A stretch of DNA of 11,519 nt from Bacteroidales bacterium (GTDB taxonomy: Bacteria > Bacteroidota > Bacteroidia > Bacteroidales > VadinHA17): contig JADGPV010000198.1 in NCBI GenBank assembly GCA_017882245.1, forward strand, positions 1 through 11,519, given 5' to 3'. Both the position numbers and the translations under genes were made by a program. The notes under the pieces are model-generated. The model did no database searches, had not been told where the DNA came from, and saw nothing but the letters and a program-made list of their open reading frames with translations. Positions 7,312 to 11,519 of this stretch are shown here, piece after piece. Each line of letters starts with the position of its first letter. Position 1 is the stretch's first letter.

Positions 7312-7319
7312 CAAAGATA
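7312..7319 (-). promoter_or_regulatory. Putative promoter (-7 element) for hydG and the TM1266-like gene
   Basis: The minus strand reads TATCTTTG, a perfect match to the Bacteroidetes -7 consensus TAnnTTTG, inside the 78-bp gap between the RibF-like gene and hydG. The predicted start (about 7305-7307) gives a leader of about 33 nt to the hydG ATG (7271-7273). The -33 region is poor: 19-21 bp upstream the sequence is GAGG/AGAG/AAGA rather than TTTG. This gap is the largest in the minus-strand run, which also suits an internal promoter. Confidence 0.5.
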
Positions 7320-7351
7320 CGGACTTGCAGGTCATATTCCTCTTATCCTCG

Positions 7352-8263
7352 TCAGAAAATGAGATCCCGGATCTCCTCAATGCCATTGGTCAGTGATCTC
7401 TGAACCGGCTCTCCCTGTTTGTAAGCGCCCAGCCGTTTATGGAAGAAGATAGTCATACGCTTTCCGGGAATATCATCCTCATAGTTCTCAAGATGAAGAA
7501 AAATATATGGCAAGGCAGAATTATTATCAGTAATATAGACCATGCCCCTTGAAAAAAAAGTATCTGCCGCGCATGAAACTGCATAGAGTCCATGCGGAGG
7601 CACCAGCTTGGTTTTCTCGGTCACGGGTATTTTTATCATCGGTACATCAGGCGACAAGTTCGGGTCATCATCTACCGCCGTGCCTATTATTATATAGAAA
7701 TGGTCAAGGTATGCATTTGCCCGCTGGATATAACCTTCTGACAGTGCCTGCCGTATGCGTGTTGAGCTGACAGTCTCATGCTGTACCTCCTGCATCGGAA
7801 TCTCTTCGGCTTCAAACCCGTAGGCGGTTCTCCATGCCCATAGCCTGTGGTAATCACCTTCCTGGTTGAACCCGAAATGATGGTTCTGCCCCACAACTAT
7901 CACTTTCGATTTAAGAATGCCGCAGAGAATGTCCCGCACAAACCCTTCGCCGGAGATATGCGAAAACTCTCTGGTAAACTCAATAATGATAAGATTATCG
8001 AGACCTGTCTTTCTTAGCATCTCAACCTTCTCCTCCTGTGAGCAGATCAGTCTGAGGCCTTTTCCGGCACTTTCAGGATACAGGACTGCTCTGGGATGGG
8101 GATGGAAGGTAATGAGGGCTGATTCGCCGCCATGATCAGAGGCCAGTTTCTTCAGCCGCCGGATGATGGTTTTGTGACCTATATGCACACCATCAAAGGT
8201 ACCTGTTGTTATCACCGGTGATGGTATGACTGCAGCCTCCTCAAAGCTTCTGAATATCCTCAT
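7352..8263 (-). CDS. ribF: Divergent RibF-like FAD synthetase/riboflavin kinase paralogue
   Basis: The 303-residue protein has the RibF layout: an N-terminal FMN adenylyltransferase domain (about 1-185) and a C-terminal riboflavin-kinase-like domain (about 187-303). The nucleotidyltransferase motifs TGTFDGVHIGH (20-30) and SSTRIRQAL (166-174) are present. The flavin-side motif reads VVGQNHHFGFNQEGD (123-137), where usual RibF proteins have a GxDxxFGxxRxG-like pattern, so the Asp and Arg are replaced. The kinase domain starts as expected (FYIIIGTAV) and has PPHGLYAVSC (222-231), but the usual G-R-x-x-G-x-P-T-A-N motif is absent; the segment is DDDPNLSPDVPMIKIPV instead. It may therefore adenylylate only, or act on another nucleotide or as a flavin sensor. 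Start overlaps the rex stop by 4 bp (ATGA), which ties it to the regulatory genes. RibF-family membership is firm; activity is uncertain. Confidence 0.8.
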   Translation of the reverse strand: MRIFRSFEEAAVIPSPVITTGTFDGVHIGHKTIIRRLKKLASDHGGESALITFHPHPRAVLYPESAGKGLRLICSQEEKVEMLRKTGLDNLIIIEFTREFSHISGEGFVRDILCGILKSKVIVVGQNHHFGFNQEGDYHRLWAWRTAYGFEAEEIPMQEVQHETVSSTRIRQALSEGYIQRANAYLDHFYIIIGTAVDDDPNLSPDVPMIKIPVTEKTKLVPPHGLYAVSCAADTFFSRGMVYITDNNSALPYIFLHLENYEDDIPGKRMTIFFHKRLGAYKQGEPVQRSLTNGIEEIRDLIF

Positions 8264-8898
8264 AATGACTGGAGCTGCTGATTCTCCTTGACAAAATATG
8301 CTACCTTCTCAATGGAGGTGATCATATCAAACTCCTCAAGAAAAACATTGTCAGGCACCTTAAGAGGTACAGTAGTGAAGTTCATTATACCCCTGATGCC
8401 GTTGCTTACGAGAAGTGGGGTGACTTTGCCAGCCTGATCAGGCGGCACTGCAAGTACCGCAATAGTTATATCAAGCTCACTCTTCAGTTTCTTTATCTGG
8501 TCAAGGTGATAGCACTTCACGCCGGCAACCACTTTGTCGACCTTCTGCGGATCAACATCGAAAGCAGCAACCACATTCAGATTGGTTCTCTTTCCCATGA
8601 AGTACCCGGTAATGGCACGCCCTAGGTTACCCATTCCTACGATGGCAACATTTAGTCCGCCGGGCGCGTCGATGACCTCTCCTATCCTATTGATCAGCTC
8701 TCTGACATCATAACCCTTGCGCATGACACTGGCATAACCGATCAGCATGAGATCACGCCTGACCTGTACTGCAGTGATATGCAGAAGCGCTGCCAGCTCA
8801 TGAGAAAAGATATAACTGCGGTTCTCAGCCAGCGATCCGTGGAGGGCACGCCTGTACTTGCTGAGCCGTTCGACTGTTTTTCCGGGTAATTTTTTCAT
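8260..8898 (-). CDS. rex: Rex-type redox-sensing transcriptional repressor
   Basis: Rex binds NADH or NAD+ through a Rossmann domain and leaves its operators when NADH is high, de-repressing fermentative and hydrogenase genes. The 212-residue protein is full length for the family. The N-terminal winged helix (about 5-70) contains SHELAALLHITAVQVRRDLM; the Rossmann domain has the dinucleotide motif VAIVGMGNLGRAI (84-96) and AAFDVDPQKVDKVVAG (111-126), close to the Rex standard. The wing is unusual: family members normally have an FGxFGxxGxGYDV-like segment, here IGYASVMRKGYDV (53-65). The C-terminal swap helix (EEFDMITSIEKVAYFVKEN) is also divergent. It overlaps the receiver-kinase gene upstream and the RibF-like gene downstream by 4 bp each, so is translationally coupled. 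No Rex consensus operator was found in the window's intergenic regions. Confidence 0.87.
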   Translation of the reverse strand: MKKLPGKTVERLSKYRRALHGSLAENRSYIFSHELAALLHITAVQVRRDLMLIGYASVMRKGYDVRELINRIGEVIDAPGGLNVAIVGMGNLGRAITGYFMGKRTNLNVVAAFDVDPQKVDKVVAGVKCYHLDQIKKLKSELDITIAVLAVPPDQAGKVTPLLVSNGIRGIMNFTTVPLKVPDNVFLEEFDMITSIEKVAYFVKENQQLQSL

Positions 8899-10043
8899 AA
8901 CTCAGTCTTTATATTGGTAACCTGTATTCTGGGAATGATAACTGTAAAGACCGAACCCTTGTCAGGGATACTCTCCACATTTATCACGCCATGATATAAT
9001 TCAACCACCTTTTTGACGATTGAGAGCCCCAGTCCGCTCCCTCCGATGTTTCTGGTTTTGTCATTCTTTATCCTTGAGAACTCTTCAAAGAGCATCGCTC
9101 GCTCATCGGGATTCATCCCTATGCCTGTGTCTTCAACCGATATTATAAATTCATCATCTTTACAGTCGACGGTAATTGTGACTGTTCCACCTGTCCGGTT
9201 ATATTTAACTGCATTGGAGACAAGATTATTAAGGATGATCTCAAAATCGTTCGGGTCTGCCCATATTTTTTCGCATGCTTTGATATTCTTGATGAAGTGA
9301 ATATCCTTGTGTATGGCATAAGGACTAACAGTAACGACTGCGAGTGATGCCAGCTCCTTCATATCCACATCCTGCAGTTTTTCTACCTGGCGTTCAAAGC
9401 TCACCTTGGTAAAATCAAGAAGGTCCATGATCAGGTTGCGCATACCCTCGATGCGTTGCAGTGACCTGTCTATGGCTGAACTGTATTCCGAAATTGAATC
9501 ACCCATCTGCCTTTCCTGCATCATTTGTAAATATCCTTCGACAGCATTCAGAGGCGCCTTTAGTTCATGTGACAGAACCGAGAGGAACTGGAACCTGACT
9601 TTTTTTCCCTCTACTTTGAGCTTGTGAGTTATGCGGCGCAGGTATTGCTGTTTGGTTATCTGTTCTATTGACGCCTTAAGTTCCTGCGGAGTAAAGGGCT
9701 TTGGAATAAAATCAATGGCTCCGTCATCATGTGCCTTCAATGCCACATCCAGTGATGCGTATGAAGTTATCATCGCCACAACGATATCATAGTTTTTCTT
9801 TTTGACATATTCAAGGACTTCAACTCCCTGTATTCCCGGCAGCTTATTGTCAAGCAGTAATATATCAGGCTTTTCACGGTCAATAATCTCTATACCCTCC
9901 TCTCCTGTGGCTGCTTCGAGGACCTCATATGTATAGTTTTCATCCATGAACGGGTAAGTGACATGAAAACTGCGGAGAATCCGTGCTACGCCTGACCTGA
10001 TGCCAGGTTCATCATCAACGACGAGAACTTTTAACTGTGCCAT
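8895..10043 (-). CDS. Receiver-histidine kinase fusion (REC-HisKA-HATPase)
   Basis: The 382-residue soluble protein begins with a receiver domain (about 4-128) and continues into a histidine kinase. Receiver residues: acidic pair D10/D11, phospho-acceptor D65 (LLLDNKLPG), T93 and K115 (DFIPKPFT). A short charged helix (about 129-150) links to HisKA with H159 in SVLSHELKAPLNA, then HATPase_c with the N box LNNLVSNAVKYN (271-282), G1 DTGIGM (305-310) and G2 GGSGLGLSIV (334-343). All catalytic residues appear intact. There is no membrane segment, PAS or other input domain, so the input should be phosphorylation of D65, probably by the upstream kinase. There is no DNA-binding domain. It is 1 bp after the stand-alone receiver gene and overlaps rex by 4 bp. 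The REC-first order is that of response-regulator kinases, unlike classical hybrid kinases where REC is C-terminal. Confidence 0.92.
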   Translation of the reverse strand: MAQLKVLVVDDEPGIRSGVARILRSFHVTYPFMDENYTYEVLEAATGEEGIEIIDREKPDILLLDNKLPGIQGVEVLEYVKKKNYDIVVAMITSYASLDVALKAHDDGAIDFIPKPFTPQELKASIEQITKQQYLRRITHKLKVEGKKVRFQFLSVLSHELKAPLNAVEGYLQMMQERQMGDSISEYSSAIDRSLQRIEGMRNLIMDLLDFTKVSFERQVEKLQDVDMKELASLAVVTVSPYAIHKDIHFIKNIKACEKIWADPNDFEIILNNLVSNAVKYNRTGGTVTITVDCKDDEFIISVEDTGIGMNPDERAMLFEEFSRIKNDKTRNIGGSGLGLSIVKKVVELYHGVINVESIPDKGSVFTVIIPRIQVTNIKTEL

Positions 10044-10044
10044 G

Positions 10045-10440
10045 CTAAATTTTCAGTAATTTTTTTATCTCCAGGTCAAGCTGCTCAGGTCTTATACCTT
10101 TTTCGAGATAGAGATCGGCCCTGATCCAGTCGCGATCCTGTCCGCTGTTGAGACCGAAGGTGATGCCTGTCTCACGTGCCACCGCAGTAGCTAGGATAAC
10201 CGGCACCTCAGGATACCTGCGTTTCAGCTTGTAACACAGAATGAAACCGCTGTCATCGCTTTCCATCATCAGGTCAAAAACAGCAAGGTCGGGCTTCATT
10301 TTTGAAATAACCTGTTCTGCCTCAGCCTGACTCTCGACTGCCACGACCTCATAACCACATTTGCGCAGGTGAAATGCCATCTGGTAGAGATAATCAGGGT
10401 CATCATCCGCCAGCAGAACCTTATATACCTTATTACTCAT
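10045..10440 (-). CDS. Stand-alone response-regulator receiver protein
   Basis: The 131-residue protein is a single receiver domain with no output domain. Visible active-site residues are D12-D14 (LLADDDPDY), phospho-acceptor D56 (LAVFDLMME), T85 (VILATAV) and K114 (LYLEKGI). Its alpha4-beta5 region (ETGITFGLNSGQDRDWIRAD) is longer than usual. Such CheY/Spo0F-like proteins act as phosphate shuttles or bind a protein target. It is placed between the Fe-S histidine kinase (50-bp gap) and the REC-kinase (1-bp gap), so a shuttle role between the two kinases is a reasonable inference. Alternatively it may be a phosphate sink. Confidence 0.9.
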   Translation of the reverse strand: MSNKVYKVLLADDDPDYLYQMAFHLRKCGYEVVAVESQAEAEQVISKMKPDLAVFDLMMESDDSGFILCYKLKRRYPEVPVILATAVARETGITFGLNSGQDRDWIRADLYLEKGIRPEQLDLEIKKLLKI

Positions 10441-10490
10441 GCTTTTACTGTTGTTATATCTGATTTTCAGTTTTTACAATTAAAAATGTA

Positions 10491-11519
10491 TTATTCCGGC
10501 CGCCTGGGAAGTATTATCCTGAACGTTGTTCCCGTGAGTCCTTTAGCCGGATCAGCGTTCGTTTCGACCGTGATCTGCCCTTTATGCATCTTGACAATGC
10601 CATAGGTTGTTGCCAGCCCCAGACCGGTGCCTTTACCTATTCCCTTAGTGGTATAGAAGGGTTCGAAGATCTTTGCCCTGTCCTCATCTTTTATACCCGA
10701 ACCTGTGTCAGAAACAATGAAAATGACATCACTTACAGTGTCTTCGAGCGTTATCTCCAGTTTGCCTCCGTTGGGCATTGCATCAATTGAATTCCTGAAC
10801 AGGTTGGTCAGCACCTGGGTCATCTGCTCATAGTCAATCGCGGCATCAGGATTTGTAGTACGGTCGACTATCGCTGTTTTTATATTTTCAGGGAACACCA
10901 CTCCTGCCACGCTCTGTTCCGTAAGCTTTCTTATGTCCAGCTCCTGGTAATTCACCTGGTTCTTCCTGGCAAAGTTCAGAAGCCCGGCGACGATTTTCTT
11001 GCATCGTGCAGCCTGTTCAACAATTAGCTGAAGGTCCTGCCTTACCGGATCCTCAGGGTTGGATTCATCCAGCAGAATATTACTATACATGATTACCACC
11101 CCCAGGGGGTTGTTCAGTTCATGGGCAATGCCGGCAGAGAGCTGTCCCATGTGAGCGAGTTTCTCAGATTGCTTCAGGGCGTTCTGCATGGTTGTGAGTT
11201 TGTTATTGGAGAGGGCCAGTTCCCTGACAGATTTGTGCAGCTTTTCAATTGTATACGGAAGGCACATCTCCTCCTCGGCAAGGCCTTTGACAATGGCAAC
11301 GGCATGTTCATAACAGGTCTCATAACCGCATGCACCACAGTTCAGATGGTCTTCCGCTTTTGATTTTCCCATCGAAAGCAGCACCTCCTCAATCTCTTCC
11401 TTTTTGGGTAACGGATACCTTCGATCCCGTGGAAAGAAACTCACAGAGAAATCAAGGTCCTTGAATTCTTCAACACTTGCCAGCCATTCTTCCCTGGGAT
11501 TTTCAAGCTTCATCTTTGC
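10491..11519 (-). CDS. Fe-S domain histidine kinase, probably C-terminal part of a sensory [FeFe]-hydrogenase-like protein (partial)
   Basis: The frame is open to the right edge. An ATG at 11511-11513 gives 340 residues, but two more sense codons precede it, so the true start may be outside. Counting from that Met: a basic-acidic segment RRYPLPKKEEIEEVL (31-45), a 4Fe-4S domain (PF04060-like) with C59, C62, C67 and C84 (LNCGACGYETC ... EEEMCLPY), a coiled-coil linker (about 86-120), HisKA with H131 (GIAHELNNPLGVV), and HATPase_c with N box VLTNLFRNSIDAM (234-246), DTGSGI (269-274) and GKGTGLGL (293-300). In clostridial-type sensory hydrogenases the same Fe-S domain, preceded by a similar PLP/EEE stretch, follows directly after the Fe_hyd_lg_C domain (family knowledge). 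This suggests that a hydrogenase-like sensor domain lies just beyond the edge. No transmembrane segment is visible. It is first in the run feeding the receiver genes. Confidence 0.88.
   Translation of the reverse strand, partial: AKMKLENPREEWLASVEEFKDLDFSVSFFPRDRRYPLPKKEEIEEVLLSMGKSKAEDHLNCGACGYETCYEHAVAIVKGLAEEEMCLPYTIEKLHKSVRELALSNNKLTTMQNALKQSEKLAHMGQLSAGIAHELNNPLGVVIMYSNILLDESNPEDPVRQDLQLIVEQAARCKKIVAGLLNFARKNQVNYQELDIRKLTEQSVAGVVFPENIKTAIVDRTTNPDAAIDYEQMTQVLTNLFRNSIDAMPNGGKLEITLEDTVSDVIFIVSDTGSGIKDEDRAKIFEPFYTTKGIGKGTGLGLATTYGIVKMHKGQITVETNADPAKGLTGTTFRIILPRRPE

Noticed and set aside
10441..10490. Possible promoter (TACATTTT) before the stand-alone receiver gene
   Set aside because: It matches the -7 consensus with a mismatch in an A/T-rich 50-bp gap and has no -33 TTTG at the right distance.
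1..11519. tRNA or rRNA genes, CRISPR arrays, insertion sequences, attachment sites
   Set aside because: No cloverleaf, regularly spaced repeat, transposase-like protein or long terminal repeat was seen on either strand by eye.

Overview
The window reads as chromosomal DNA from an anaerobic, fermenting Bacteroidetes (Bacteroidales-like) bacterium. Three things point that way: promoter elements of the TTTG...TAnnTTTG type (perfect -7 element before hydG, near-perfect promoter before the ADP-forming acyl-CoA synthetase gene), weak or absent Shine-Dalgarno sequences, and the family make-up (C69 dipeptidase, Bacteroidetes-type class I aminotransferase). This assignment is an inference from style and families; no rRNA or marker gene is present.

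Left part (1-4156), amino-acid catabolism. On the minus strand lie the 5' end of a PLP aminotransferase gene (cut by the left edge) and, upstream of it, a single-chain ADP-forming acyl/acetyl-CoA synthetase. Divergent from these, across a 180-bp intergenic region, is a secreted C69 dipeptidase on the plus strand. Together they fit uptake and fermentation of peptides: dipeptide cleavage, transamination, oxidation to acyl-CoA (enzymes not in the window) and ATP gain by the CoA ligase. Reduced ferredoxin or NADH from such a pathway would be re-oxidised by hydrogenase.

Middle and right part (4226-11519), [FeFe]-hydrogenase maturation and regulation. hydE is on the plus strand. All the rest is on the minus strand as a tightly packed run read from the right edge: a sensor histidine kinase with a 4Fe-4S domain (open at the right edge and probably the C-terminal part of a sensory [FeFe]-hydrogenase-like protein), a stand-alone receiver protein, a receiver-histidine kinase fusion, a Rex-type NAD(H)-sensing repressor, a divergent RibF-like FAD synthetase/flavokinase, the maturase hydG, and a tandem-duplicated TM1266-like hydrogenase regulator. 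Several junctions overlap by 4 bp (ATGA) or are separated by 1-11 bp. hydE and the TM1266-like gene converge with a single base between their stop codons.

How it may work together (inference): an H-cluster or Fe-S based sensor passes signal through a HK to REC to REC-HK relay, Rex adds NADH/NAD+ sensing, and the maturases HydE and HydG supply H-cluster precursors for hydrogenases encoded elsewhere. HydF and the catalytic hydrogenase subunits are not in the window. The most unusual points are the histidine kinase whose N-terminal region looks like the tail of a sensory hydrogenase, a relay without any DNA-binding output domain, the double TM1266 domain, and the RibF paralogue lacking the kinase motif.
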